A stretch of DNA of 64,000 nucleotides from an uncultured Eubacteriales bacterium (GCA_900321275.1 ONVI01000004.1:1-64000); one strand, 5' to 3'. Positions 44,488-52,585 are shown, counted from the first letter of the stretch. Notes: generated from the sequence alone by a model not told the origin. Numbers and translations are program-made.

Positions 44488-44685
44488 ATGGAAAAAATTC
44501 GCATGCATGACGATGCGCTCAACGACGTTTCCGGCGGCGCGGTCATCCCCTACGCCGTGCAGAACGGCGACACGCTGAACGCTGTGGCGGCAAGGCTTGG
44601 GCTTCCCGTTGAGAAGCTGATGAGCTGGAACGGCATTTCGGATCCGAACGCCCCCCTCAGCGGAAGCGTAAAAATCAAACGCTGA
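44488..44685 (+). CDS. Double-glycine-leader peptide with a LysM domain
   Basis: A 65-residue product. The first 17 residues, MEKIRMHDDALNDVSGG, read as a bacteriocin-type leader: acidic/hydrophobic helix ending in LxxVSGG. The rest, from AVIPYAVQNGDTLNAVAARLGLPVEKLMSWNGISDPNAP to VKIKR, is a single LysM peptidoglycan-binding domain. If the leader is genuine, the product is cleaved after Gly-Gly and exported by a C39-peptidase ABC transporter, not seen in the window. A strong AAGGAGGATATC site precedes the ATG; a GC-rich hairpin and T-rich run (44695-44737) follow. Confidence 0.72.
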   Translation: MEKIRMHDDALNDVSGGAVIPYAVQNGDTLNAVAARLGLPVEKLMSWNGISDPNAPLSGSVKIKR

Positions 44686-44694
44686 ACCGATACA

Positions 44695-44737
44695 GGAGAC
44701 GCCCCGGGCTTCAAGCCTGCGGGCGCCTTCTTTTTTG
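44695..44737 (+). terminator. Probable terminator after the LysM peptide
   Basis: An imperfect GC-rich stem (gccccgggctt with aagcctgcgggc) is followed by cttcttttttgtg. Confidence 0.6.
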
Positions 44738-44769
44738 TGTCGAAATTTCTGTACAGCCGCGGGCGCCTA

Positions 44770-44778
44770 TGGTATAAT
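44770..44778 (+). promoter_or_regulatory. Extended -10 promoter for yifB
   Basis: TGGTATAAT (TGn plus TATAAT, 44773-44778) directly abuts the left end of R1 copy B. No good -35 was found, which is usual for an extended -10. The transcript would begin in the repeat. Confidence 0.55.
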
Positions 44779-44954
44779 TATTACTCCGGCAATTCAATAT
44801 TTCCATGCCATAGGGCTGTACAGCCGGAGTAATATTATTAATATGCCATTTTTCTCGCCCCTGTCGGGGCAACCGAAAAATATGGCAATTATTCATTCGG
44901 CAATTTCTTACGTTTCTGCGAGAGATTTGCGTTTCCTTAATTACCGAATTAATA
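44777..44954 (+). repeat. Multi-hairpin repeat family R1, copy B
   Basis: Three successive palindromes: ATTACTCCGGC...GCCGGAGTAAT (44780-44832), tgccatttttctcgcccc...gaaaaatatggca (44844-44886), and attcgg...ccgaat (44894-44950). It is the reverse-orientation partner of 15051-15233 and lies in the yifB leader. Confidence 0.8.
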
Positions 44955-44987
44955 ACATTCAAGCGTCGGCAAGTGGGAGGGCAACTT

Positions 44988-46499
44988 ATGTTTTCATCCA
45001 TCAAAAGCCTCGGCGTGAGCGGCATCGGCGGCTTTCTTGTCTCCGTGGAGGTCTATATCACCAACGGGCTGCCGCACTTTGAGGTGGTCGGTCTTCCGGA
45101 CGCGGCGGTCAAGGAGGCGCGGGAGCGCGTACATGCCGCCGTCAAGAACAGCGGCTTCCGCTTCCCGGTGAGCAGGCTGACCGTCAACCTCGCCCCGGCG
45201 GATAAAAAGAAGACCGGCACGGTCTACGACCTGCCGATCCTGGTGGGTATCCTCGCCGCCTCCGGGGATATCAGGCAGCCCGACGCCGACACCGCTTTTA
45301 TCGGGGAGCTGGGCCTCACCGGCGAGCTTCGCCCCATCCAGGGCGCGCTGCCCATGGCCCTCGCCGCGGAGCGCGAGGGGATACGCCGTCTGTTCGTCCC
45401 GGCGGAGAACGCGGCGGAGGCGGCTTTTGCCGAAGGGCTGGAGGTCTATGGCGTGAAGACCGTGGCGGAGCTCGTACGCCATCTGCGGGGCGAACAGACC
45501 ATCACGCCGACCGAAGCCCCCGCGATGGAGGCGCAGGCGGCGGACGTGCTGGATTTTGCGGACGTGAAGGGGCAGGAGAACGTCAAGCGCGCCTTTGAGA
45601 TCGCCGCCGCGGGAGGACACAACATTCTGATCGTCGGCCCTCCGGGGGCGGGCAAGTCCATGCTGGCCAAGCGTCTGCCCGGCATCCTCCCGGACATGAG
45701 CCGTGAGGAGATTCTGGAATCCACCGAGATCTGGTCGGTGGCGGGTCTGACGAGCCATGAGCGGCCCGTGATCGCCTCCCGGCCCTTCCGTGCGCCGCAT
45801 CATACGGTTTCGGCGGCGGGTCTCGCGGGCGGCGGCGCATTCCCGAGGCCGGGGGAAATCAGCCTCTCCCACAACGGCGTGCTGTTTCTGGACGAGCTGC
45901 CGGAATTTCGCTCCGACGTGCTGGAGGTTCTGCGCCAGCCTCTGGAGGACGGCGTGGTCACAGTTTCGCGCGTGGCGGGCTCGGTCAGTTTCCCGAGCCG
46001 CTTCATGCTGGTGTGCGCGATGAACCCCTGCAAGTGCGGCTGGTACGGTCACCCCTCCGGAAGATGCAAATGCAGCGAGGCCGAGGTGCACCGCTACCAC
46101 GCCCGCATCTCCGGGCCGCTGCTGGATCGAATCGATCTCATTGTCGAAGTTCCGGCGCTGGATTACGAAGAGCTCAAGCGCCGCGCCCCGGCGGAGTCCT
46201 CGGCCGATGTCCGCGCGCGCGTCAACGCCGCGCGGGAGCGCCAGCGCGCCCGCTTTGCCGACCGCGCCCAGTGCAACGCCCGTATGCAGTCGAAGGAGCT
46301 GCGGCAGTTCTGCGCCCCGGACGCGGAGGGCGACGCGCTGTTAAAGGCCGCGTTCGACACCATGCACCTCTCGGCGCGAAGCTACGACCGCATTCTGCGC
46401 GTCGCCCGCACCATCGCCGATCTGGAGGGCAGCGACGCCATCCGTGCCGACCATATTGCCGAGGCGATCCAATACAGGACATACGAGCTGCAGGCGTGA
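44988..46499 (+). CDS. YifB/ComM-type Mg-chelatase-like AAA+ ATPase
   Basis: A 503-residue protein. The N-terminal ChlI-like domain (GIGGFLVSVEVYITNGLPHFEVVGLPDAAVKEARERV) is followed by an AAA+ core with Walker A ILIVGPPGAGKSMLAKRLPGILP, the RPFRAPHHTVSAAGLAGGG motif, Walker B NGVLFLDELPEF and the cysteine motif AMNPCKCGWYGHPSGRCKCS. The C-terminal Mg_chelatase_C ends YRTYEL. ComM homologues are branch-migration helicases in natural transformation. ATG 44988 follows GGGAGG by 7 nt. Confidence 0.92.
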   Translation: MFSSIKSLGVSGIGGFLVSVEVYITNGLPHFEVVGLPDAAVKEARERVHAAVKNSGFRFPVSRLTVNLAPADKKKTGTVYDLPILVGILAASGDIRQPDADTAFIGELGLTGELRPIQGALPMALAAEREGIRRLFVPAENAAEAAFAEGLEVYGVKTVAELVRHLRGEQTITPTEAPAMEAQAADVLDFADVKGQENVKRAFEIAAAGGHNILIVGPPGAGKSMLAKRLPGILPDMSREEILESTEIWSVAGLTSHERPVIASRPFRAPHHTVSAAGLAGGGAFPRPGEISLSHNGVLFLDELPEFRSDVLEVLRQPLEDGVVTVSRVAGSVSFPSRFMLVCAMNPCKCGWYGHPSGRCKCSEAEVHRYHARISGPLLDRIDLIVEVPALDYEELKRRAPAESSADVRARVNAARERQRARFADRAQCNARMQSKELRQFCAPDAEGDALLKAAFDTMHLSARSYDRILRVARTIADLEGSDAIRADHIAEAIQYRTYELQA

Positions 46500-46500
46500 C

Positions 46501-46553
46501 CCTCTCAGTCTCACTCGCAAGCTCGCTCGACAGCTCCCCCAGAGGGGGGAGCC
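46501..46553. repeat. Dispersed repeat R3, short fragment
   Basis: cctctcagtctc start and the cagctcccccagaggggggagcc hairpin, immediately after the yifB stop. Confidence 0.55.
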
Positions 46554-46643
46554 AAGCCCTTGTCTCCAGACAAGCGTACGCAGAGAAGCCGGTCTGGGCG
46601 CTGGGGCGGAGAGGGCAAGTACGTTACCTAAGGAGCAATTTTC

Positions 46644-47474
46644 ATGTCAGTTAAACTCATTGCATTCGACCTCGACGGGACCTTCCTGGACGACAAAAAG
46701 AACATCCTGCCGGAGAATATCGCCGCGCTGGAAAAGGCAGCCGAAAAAGGCGTGCATATCGTCCCCGCCACGGGGCGTATTTACAAGGGCATCCCGGAGG
46801 CGCTGCGGGAACTGCCCTTTATGCGCTGGTACATCACGGCCAACGGCTCCTACATCTACGACGCTGCGGAGGACCGCGCCGCCGCGAGGGCGGAGATTTC
46901 CGCGGAGCAGGCCGTCGCCTTCTATGAATATGCCGATACCCTCGGCGTGCTCTACGACTGCTATCAGGACAACTGGGGCTATATGACCGCTTCCATGCTG
47001 GCCGTCGCGCCGGACACGATCCCGGACCCCGGCGTGCGCAAGCTGATAACCGGGCTGCGCGCCCCGGTGCCGGAGCTGAAAGCGTACCTGCGGGAAAAGG
47101 GTACGGGCGTGCAGAAGCTCCAGCTCTACTTCACGGATATGCAACAGCGCGCGCGGGAGCTGGAGGAGCTGCCGAAGCGCTTCCCGGAGCTGGCCTTTTC
47201 CACCTCCATGCCCTTCAACATTGAGATCAATTCCCGCGCCGCCACCAAGGGGCAGGCTCTGCTGACGCTGTGCGATCTGCTGGGGATAGCCCCCGCCGAC
47301 TCCATGGCGCTCGGCGACGGGACAAATGATCTCGACATGATTCAAAACGCGGGAATCGGCGTGGCGATGGCAAACGGCGATCCCACGGTGCTCGCCGCCG
47401 CCGACCATGTGACCGGGCACTGCAACGACGCGGGCTTCGCCAAAGCCGTCGAGCGCTTTGTGCTGAACGGATAA
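46644..47474 (+). CDS. Cof-type HAD-superfamily phosphatase
   Basis: A 276-residue hydrolase of the HAD IIB (Cof) subfamily acting on small phosphorylated metabolites. Motif I is FDLDGTFLDD (nucleophile Asp), motif II PATGRIYKG, motif III Lys in AATKGQALLTLCDLLGI, and motif IV ALGDGTNDLDMIQNAGIGVAMANG. The C2 cap occupies about 85-195. GGAGC precedes the ATG. Confidence 0.92.
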   Translation: MSVKLIAFDLDGTFLDDKKNILPENIAALEKAAEKGVHIVPATGRIYKGIPEALRELPFMRWYITANGSYIYDAAEDRAAARAEISAEQAVAFYEYADTLGVLYDCYQDNWGYMTASMLAVAPDTIPDPGVRKLITGLRAPVPELKAYLREKGTGVQKLQLYFTDMQQRARELEELPKRFPELAFSTSMPFNIEINSRAATKGQALLTLCDLLGIAPADSMALGDGTNDLDMIQNAGIGVAMANGDPTVLAAADHVTGHCNDAGFAKAVERFVLNG

Positions 47475-47499
47475 TACGAATCGAATATACGAGGAACCC

Positions 47500-47526
47500 G
47501 GCGCCGGGGCGTTTTGCCCCGGCGCC
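47500..47526. repeat. GC-rich hairpin between convergent genes
   Basis: ggcgccggggc/gccccggcgcc perfect stem with GTTTT loop, no T run on either side; possibly an inefficient or Rho-aided terminator. Confidence 0.5.
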
Positions 47527-47549
47527 GCTGATTATATGGTCGCTGTGTG

Positions 47550-49076
47550 TCACTGCGCTATGAGCGTGCAGTCGGTATGTGTCCGGCAGTATTCCGCCGC
47601 AGGGCTGTCCGCCGTGCTGTAGACATTCACACTGCCGCAGCCGTCGAAGGCGCCCTCTTCAATTGCGCAGTCTGCCGGGATGTGGATGCTCTCCAGATTT
47701 GTGCAGTTCCGGAAGGCCCATTTACCAATGCTCTGACAGCCGCTTGGGATCACGGCGGCAGCGATGGACGTGTCGCCCTCGAAAGCGCTCTCCCCGACAG
47801 TCAGCGTACCGGACGGCAACATGAGAGTTGCCTCATCCGTGATTTCGATCCTCAGTGTGCCTTCGCTCGCCGCGGGGTAGCCGTTATCGCTCTCGATCGT
47901 GAGCAGGCCTTCCCACATGAGGGTCTTGACCTGGTTGATCGTGTCATTGCTTTCGCTTTCGGGGTGAGGCGGCTTTTTGACGGTATAACTGCCGCTGCCC
48001 GTGGTGAGCGTGACCAGCAGCGCTTCATCGTCTCGGAGGGTACCGCTCATCAGGTCGCGGCCGGTCTGGTTGTCGACCGTAATGGGGTAGTCGACCCTGA
48101 CCTTGGAGTAGTCGATCGCGCCCTCATAATCCCAGTGTATATCCTCCTGATAATTGGTATTACCGTCACCCACATAGGCATGGTAATGCCAATTGTAGCC
48201 GATATCTTCAAAGGCTACGCCAATGATCTCCCCCACGGGGGGCGTATAGTTGACATTCTCGCCCGGCACAAAGCCGCAGTCTAAACAGACGCCGCTTGCA
48301 TCCAGGTTATCCAGATGAGGACGAGGCTGGTATACTCTGTACCAGGTGCCCTCCCTCTTGACCGCGCACTTGTCTCCGAGGAAGTAGTCGTGCATGGAGC
48401 TGTCTGCCGGATTGAAGCGGAAATACCTGCCGCCGTATGCGTTGAGCTGGGCGTAGTCTTTGGCATAAAGGGTGAGCCGGTAATCGTACTCACCGCTGTT
48501 TGCCGTCTGCTGGATGGAGTAATCGCCGCCATAGAGGAAAGCTCCGCTGCCTTCGCCGTCGGCATAGACCGCCATCTGATTGCCGACAAAGCGGCCGCCG
48601 TTGATCTTCAGGATGCCGCCGTCGCGGACATCAACCGCGTAGCAGTCGCGCGGCAGTGCAAAGATGCCGCCGTTGTTATGGCCGCTGGAATTGCTGTCGA
48701 TGATATTGAGCTTTGCGTAATCCTGTACGCTGATCAGCGACAGATTGTCCTGACCATCATAAATCGGCACCGTGTTGTAGATCCCGTAGCCATTGAGATC
48801 CAGCGTGCCGGAGCAGTTTTTGAGTACCATCTGGGAATTCTGGACACTGTCTTTCTTCAGCACAATACATTTGTTTTCGCTGTCCGCGTCAGCTCCCCGC
48901 CGAGTCGGCATCCCGCTCAGCGCGTCAAATGCGTCCTGCAGGCTCGAAAACGCCCTGTCGCCGATCACGGCGACAGTCTCCCCTTCAATACCTTCATCCG
49001 CAAATGCGCAGCCCAGGTGCACGGAGAAGCACATGATCACCGCGAGGATCGCCGCCGAGATTTTTCTGAAACTCAT
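47550..49076 (-). CDS. Secreted BspA-type leucine-rich-repeat protein
   Basis: A 508-residue exported protein. A signal peptide (ISAAILAVIMCFSVHLGCAFADE) is followed by a parallel-beta-helix-like region (LDLNGYGIYN, LNIIDSNSSGHNNGGIFAL, LKINGGRFVGNQMAVYAD, about 90-230). The C-terminus has BspA-like LRR units (LTVGESAFEGDTSIAAAVIPSGCQSIGKWAFRNCTNLESIHIPADCAIEEGAFDGC). Surface binding or adhesion is inferred. AAAGGAG precedes the ATG; promoter at 49120-49147. Confidence 0.8.
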   Translation of the reverse strand: MSFRKISAAILAVIMCFSVHLGCAFADEGIEGETVAVIGDRAFSSLQDAFDALSGMPTRRGADADSENKCIVLKKDSVQNSQMVLKNCSGTLDLNGYGIYNTVPIYDGQDNLSLISVQDYAKLNIIDSNSSGHNNGGIFALPRDCYAVDVRDGGILKINGGRFVGNQMAVYADGEGSGAFLYGGDYSIQQTANSGEYDYRLTLYAKDYAQLNAYGGRYFRFNPADSSMHDYFLGDKCAVKREGTWYRVYQPRPHLDNLDASGVCLDCGFVPGENVNYTPPVGEIIGVAFEDIGYNWHYHAYVGDGNTNYQEDIHWDYEGAIDYSKVRVDYPITVDNQTGRDLMSGTLRDDEALLVTLTTGSGSYTVKKPPHPESESNDTINQVKTLMWEGLLTIESDNGYPAASEGTLRIEITDEATLMLPSGTLTVGESAFEGDTSIAAAVIPSGCQSIGKWAFRNCTNLESIHIPADCAIEEGAFDGCGSVNVYSTADSPAAEYCRTHTDCTLIAQ

Positions 49077-49119
49077 CTCAAAACTCCTTTCCTGTTTTTA
49101 TCCGAATAACATCGTTATT

Positions 49120-49147
49120 ATTATAACATCTCAAACAGGTATTGCAA
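49120..49147 (-). promoter_or_regulatory. Promoter of the BspA-like gene
   Basis: Minus-strand TTGCAA (49142-49147) and TATAAT (49120-49125), 16-bp spacer. Confidence 0.75.
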
Positions 49148-49186
49148 TAGAAAGCTTGAGCAGGAAGGCATGACAATGAAAAAAAA

Positions 49187-49242
49187 ACGGACGCTTCCAA
49201 AGAAACGTCCGTTGAAACTTTCGTTTAACGCTTGGAGAACTG
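49187..49242 (-). repeat. Displaced copy of the rpsI 3' end and terminator (candidate att site)
   Basis: Colinear and ungapped with 53436-53491: 46 of 56 positions match by my count, and 20 of 20 over 49223-49242, which on the minus strand encodes QFSKR-stop as at the rpsI end. The terminator stem (acggacg/cgtccgt) differs from the rpsI one by a compensated base pair. The 49243-49369 stretch shows no gene. Confidence 0.75.
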
Positions 49243-49369
49243 AAAACGCTTCCGAAACTGAAAGCGGGAAACGGATTGATTTTTGCGTTTTCCATCCGTA
49301 TTTCCGCCAAATTGACCATTTTCAAGCCGAAATCCTTTCAAAAAGTCGAATTGTAACAGGGCAAAATCA

Positions 49370-49448
49370 TTCAAGGTTTGCTGCCTACCTGCTCCTTGCC
49401 CATGGCAGCCCAGGGCCACGGACGACAACAGGCGCAGCAAACCTTGAA
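49370..49448. repeat. 15-bp perfect inverted repeat before tnpV
   Basis: Arms ttcaaggtttgctgc at 49370-49384 and its complement at 49434-49448, 49-bp spacer. The right arm ends 18 bp before the tnpV start. Confidence 0.8.
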
Positions 49449-49465
49449 GCGAAAGAAGAAAGGAC

Positions 49466-49848
49466 ATGAAAATGGAACAGTACATTTTTGATAAGAATAA
49501 TGGCCTGTGGTACGAGCTGCAGGGCGACTACTATATTCCCTGTCTGGCTGTACCCGCCGAAGAGGAAACGCCCATCGGAATTTGGGGCAGCGGCACCTGA
49601 GATTTATCAAGCAGGAGCGCAAAGCCCTGTATATGGAGTTGCTGAGCGCCGGCAGGCTGAACAGCTACCTTGTGGACATCAATGCCCAGGCTGAGGAGAG
49701 GATAATTCTGCTGACAGAGCAGATGGCAACGCGCGAGGGTGTGACCGAACGACTCAAGGCGCAGGATCAAATGCTCTGGGTACAGCGCATGAACAGCATA
49801 CAGAATCGTGCCGAAGAGATCGTGCTGAACGAGCTTGTTTACTGCTGA
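49466..49848 (+). pseudogene. TnpV-like transposon protein, frameshifted
   Basis: Two consecutive frames together give one TnpV-family protein of about 127 residues. The first (49466-49600) gives MKMEQYIFDKNNGLWYELQG...EEETPIGIWG and then stops. The second (to 49848) continues GQRHLRFIKQERKALYMEL...LNSYLVDINAQAEERI...MNSIQNRAEEIVLNELVYC. The break is at a GGGG run (49584-49587) where five G would restore the frame. TnpV is an excisionase-like protein of Tn4451-type elements. Programmed slippage or a sequencing error is an alternative to true inactivation. Confidence 0.78.
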
Positions 49849-49860
49849 GGGGGTGCTGAA

Positions 49861-50142
49861 ATGCAAGTTCTTGAAGATCTTTACATGGGCGACATTCATC
49901 CCAGTGAACGCAGCTTCAAAAAGGGCAGCCAGTATGCGAAAGCTCTGAATGAAGTCGTAAAGACCGGAGACGCTTTGCTTTGCACGCTCACAGAAAAGCA
50001 GAAGGAACAATTTGAAGCCTACATGACTGCACAGCGGGAGGTCAATGTCCTGAGCGACTGTGAAACCTTCTGCTATGCCTTCAAGCTCGGCGCAAAGATC
50101 ATGATGGATGTGCTGACGGAACCCACGATGAAAGAAATCTGA
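49861..50142 (+). CDS. DUF6809-like protein, mobile-element associated
   Basis: A 93-residue protein, MQVLEDLYMGDIHPSERSFKKGSQYAKAL... ending AKIMMDVLTEPTMKEI. The LEDLYxGxIxPxER and FCYAFKLGAKIMMDVL patterns match the small DUF6809 family common next to TnpV genes in clostridial mobile elements. Function unknown; all-alpha. GGGGGTG precedes the ATG, 12 bp after the TnpV frame. Confidence 0.72.
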   Translation: MQVLEDLYMGDIHPSERSFKKGSQYAKALNEVVKTGDALLCTLTEKQKEQFEAYMTAQREVNVLSDCETFCYAFKLGAKIMMDVLTEPTMKEI

Positions 50143-50156
50143 TATTGAAGCGACGC

Positions 50157-50200
50157 CAGGGGCGCAAGGTAATACTTCCGCCCCTGGTGTTTCCTTTTGA
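50157..50200 (+). terminator. Probable terminator after the DUF6809 gene
   Basis: caggggcg/cgcccctg stem around 50158-50187 followed by gtgtttccttttg. The remaining 50201-50404 stretch holds no gene or recognised site. Confidence 0.55.
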
Positions 50201-50404
50201 TAGCCTTCAGCTCCTGCCTCACGGGCCTAAATCAGGCAATAGCGAACGGCCAAATAAACAAGAGATCACTTTTTAGTGCTCCATTCTCTCCAGAGCCGGA
50301 TTCCAGATAATGGGTTTTTAATCTTGGCTGTTTATAACGGTTTCGGGGATATTTGCTTTGCAATTATTGCTGATTTTGCTGAGTGCGCATGAAAAAAGCA
50401 TGGA

Positions 50405-50433
50405 TTGTTTTCGATTATCTATTATGATATAAT
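50405..50433 (+). promoter_or_regulatory. Promoter of the unknown/protease gene pair
   Basis: TTGTTT (50405-50410) and TATAAT (50428-50433), 17-bp spacer, 27 bp before the start codon, in AT-rich DNA. Confidence 0.75.
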
Positions 50434-50459
50434 CTAAATAATAAAACTGGAGAGAGATT

Positions 50460-51155
50460 ATGAGTGCATTTAACAAATTAGAATATGAATTGTATGCGTT
50501 GTTGGCTTTGGACCAATCTTTCCCCCAGTTTGTTCAACCGCCAATTGTAAAAGAAGAAAGCCCTGACTGGTTGGATACAGAAAATGAAATTGGGATTGAG
50601 GTGTCAAGAGCTGAGAGTACCCAAATAGGTTATGCGAAGAACCTGGCAAATCAATATCTTGGAAAGCAAAGAGATTGCATACCCAATAAAAGGATCGAGA
50701 GATTCAACGGGATGCTGTACTTTGACAACGATGATTGCTTATACGCAGTATCTGATACAAAAGGGCTATTCGATGCTGATCGTCATATTTGCTTTGCTCT
50801 TAACAGCGCAGAGGGAAAGCTAAATAAGCTCAATTCTTCACATTTCTGTAGCGGAAAGGATAACTGCCTTTTCTTATACCTCACTTTTTCCCTTCTTGAG
50901 GGTGATGGTGAGTTGTTCCTTTCGCAGTATAATGAATTAATCAAAAAATATGAAAAATGCTATAACCACATCTTTCTCATGGGCCATGAGGAGATTTGCC
51001 ACATAGATATTCGCAAGCAAGAAACCAGCCTGGTTTCTTTTGACAAAAGCTGTATTGAAGGATTAGACAAAGCGGTACATGCGCTTGGAAAACTTAGCGC
51101 GTGGGAAAAAGGAACAGCGTTTTTCCCTGAATATAAGAAACTATTCAAGAAATAA
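50460..51155 (+). CDS. Unknown 231-aa protein of the accessory island
   Basis: A 231-residue soluble protein with no family I can name. The N-terminal QPPIVKEESPDWLDTENEIGIEVSRAE segment recalls the PD...IGIEV strand arrangement seen in some PD-(D/E)XK nuclease-like hypotheticals, but the usual Lys is absent, so this is only a hint. The rest alternates helices and strands (NHIFLMGHEEICHIDIRK near 175). Base composition is markedly AT-richer than the host genes. GGAGAG precedes the ATG, a consensus promoter lies upstream, and the protease gene follows after 12 bp, so the two form an operon. Confidence 0.7.
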   Translation: MSAFNKLEYELYALLALDQSFPQFVQPPIVKEESPDWLDTENEIGIEVSRAESTQIGYAKNLANQYLGKQRDCIPNKRIERFNGMLYFDNDDCLYAVSDTKGLFDADRHICFALNSAEGKLNKLNSSHFCSGKDNCLFLYLTFSLLEGDGELFLSQYNELIKKYEKCYNHIFLMGHEEICHIDIRKQETSLVSFDKSCIEGLDKAVHALGKLSAWEKGTAFFPEYKKLFKK

Positions 51156-51167
51156 GGGGGCTTCTCT

Positions 51168-52466
51168 ATGAAATACTGTCCATATTGCGGCGCTGGACTT
51201 GATGTTGACATGCGCTTTTGCCCCAAATGTGGAAAGCCCTTTGAAGAAGGAAAGGCAAACCCACACATTACAGGAAAGCATATTAAAGAAGGGTCTGCTG
51301 AAGGCAGTGAGCTAACATATTCAATTCCCCTGAACGATACACCTCAGAAGAAAAGGCACGGTGGACTCATTGTGTTCGTTATCGCAGTTATTCTGGCTGG
51401 GCTTGCCGCTGGGCTGTATTTCGGTGGTGTATTCAAGCCGAAAGAAGAACCGATTGTCCCCTTTTCGGATAACACGGCAGCCATAGCAGATGCATCTAAT
51501 TCTGTTGTGATGCTGAACTGCTATGATAAAGATGGGGAAATGTACGCAACCGCAAGTGGTTTTGTCGTTTTCGATGATAGTGTAATCGTGACAAATTATC
51601 ATGTAATTGAACAGGATGCCTACCGCGTTACAGCGCAGACAGAGAAAGGCGATAGTTTTGATTGCCCGACGGTTCTGGCCTGGGATGCAGATAAAGATAT
51701 AGCAATCTTAAAGGCGGAAAGACATACAGGTTTATCCCTGCTTACACCTGGCAGCACAGAAAATCTACAAAAAGGAGAAAAAGTTGTTGCTATAGGAAGT
51801 CCATTGGGCTTGATTAACTCTGTTTCAACTGGTGTTTTCAGTGGGTTCGTAACAGATGATGCCGGAACAACGCTGCAATTCACGGCTGCAATTTCTCACG
51901 GCAGCAGCGGCGGGGCGCTCTTCAACGACGCAGGGGAAGTAATCGGTGTAACATTTGCCACACTCCAGGATGGTCAAAACATAAATCTTGCTGTGCCGAT
52001 TGAGGATGTAGCGGGACTGTATGAGAAGTCGAAAACGGTAAAGCAGATGAACCTGGAAGCGTTCTATGATACATTTGACCATACCCCACCAATTCAGATC
52101 TATACCCCCGACTATGTATTAACGCACTATGAGGAACTTGAAGGGGAAGAAATAGCTATAGAAGGGTATATATCATCAAAAACGACAAGCAATAATGGTA
52201 CTTCTATACATGTTGTTAATGAAGCAAGCGATGTATTAGGTTATGAAGTTGACGCTAATAACGGGGGGTTATACACCCTTTTGAAAATTGTTACTGAGGA
52301 AGCAGGGCGAAGTATAGAAATTTCATTTAATGAAAACCAATATAAAATTGATTTACACCCAGGTGATAAACTGCTTATAAATTCTATTATTGAAGTTCTT
52401 CATGGAAATCAAGATAGTGTCGCATACACAAAGCCGTCTTTCATATTAAAGGGGATAGAAAAATAA
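51168..52466 (+). CDS. Zinc-ribbon, membrane-anchored trypsin-like protease
   Basis: A 432-residue protein. An N-terminal zinc ribbon (CPYCGAGLDVDMRFCPKCG, residues 4-22) faces the cytoplasm. A transmembrane helix (GGLIVFVIAVILAGLAAGLYFGG, about 66-88) follows, then a S1C/HtrA-like trypsin domain with the complete triad: His in VTNYHVIEQ, Asp in DADKDIAIL, Ser in SHGSSGGALF. The C-terminal about 140 residues are an OB-like beta domain (EELEGEEIAIEGYIS...), and no PDZ is recognised. AT-rich like the preceding gene. AAGGGGG precedes the ATG. Confidence 0.85.
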   Translation: MKYCPYCGAGLDVDMRFCPKCGKPFEEGKANPHITGKHIKEGSAEGSELTYSIPLNDTPQKKRHGGLIVFVIAVILAGLAAGLYFGGVFKPKEEPIVPFSDNTAAIADASNSVVMLNCYDKDGEMYATASGFVVFDDSVIVTNYHVIEQDAYRVTAQTEKGDSFDCPTVLAWDADKDIAILKAERHTGLSLLTPGSTENLQKGEKVVAIGSPLGLINSVSTGVFSGFVTDDAGTTLQFTAAISHGSSGGALFNDAGEVIGVTFATLQDGQNINLAVPIEDVAGLYEKSKTVKQMNLEAFYDTFDHTPPIQIYTPDYVLTHYEELEGEEIAIEGYISSKTTSNNGTSIHVVNEASDVLGYEVDANNGGLYTLLKIVTEEAGRSIEISFNENQYKIDLHPGDKLLINSIIEVLHGNQDSVAYTKPSFILKGIEK

Positions 52467-52547
52467 CTTGACAATTTGATTTTGCTATGAACACCAATCA
52501 AATTTCTTATCAAAGTGTATAGAACTGTTGTCACAAAAGCAAGTAGA

Positions 52548-52583
52548 GAAGGCCGGAACAAACTGTCCGGCCTTCCCTTTTTT
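52548..52583. terminator. Bidirectional terminator in the island
   Basis: gaaggccgga/tccggccttc stem (52548-52557 with 52566-52575) then CCCTTTTTT on plus. It is 80 bp downstream of the protease stop. Confidence 0.85.
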
Positions 52584-52585
52584 GC

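Noticed and set aside
49131..49485. Minus-strand frames ending in FQFSKR near 49225
   Set aside because: Only the last codons resemble S9; the rest is not S9-like and has no start signal. Treated as a displaced rpsI end, not a gene.
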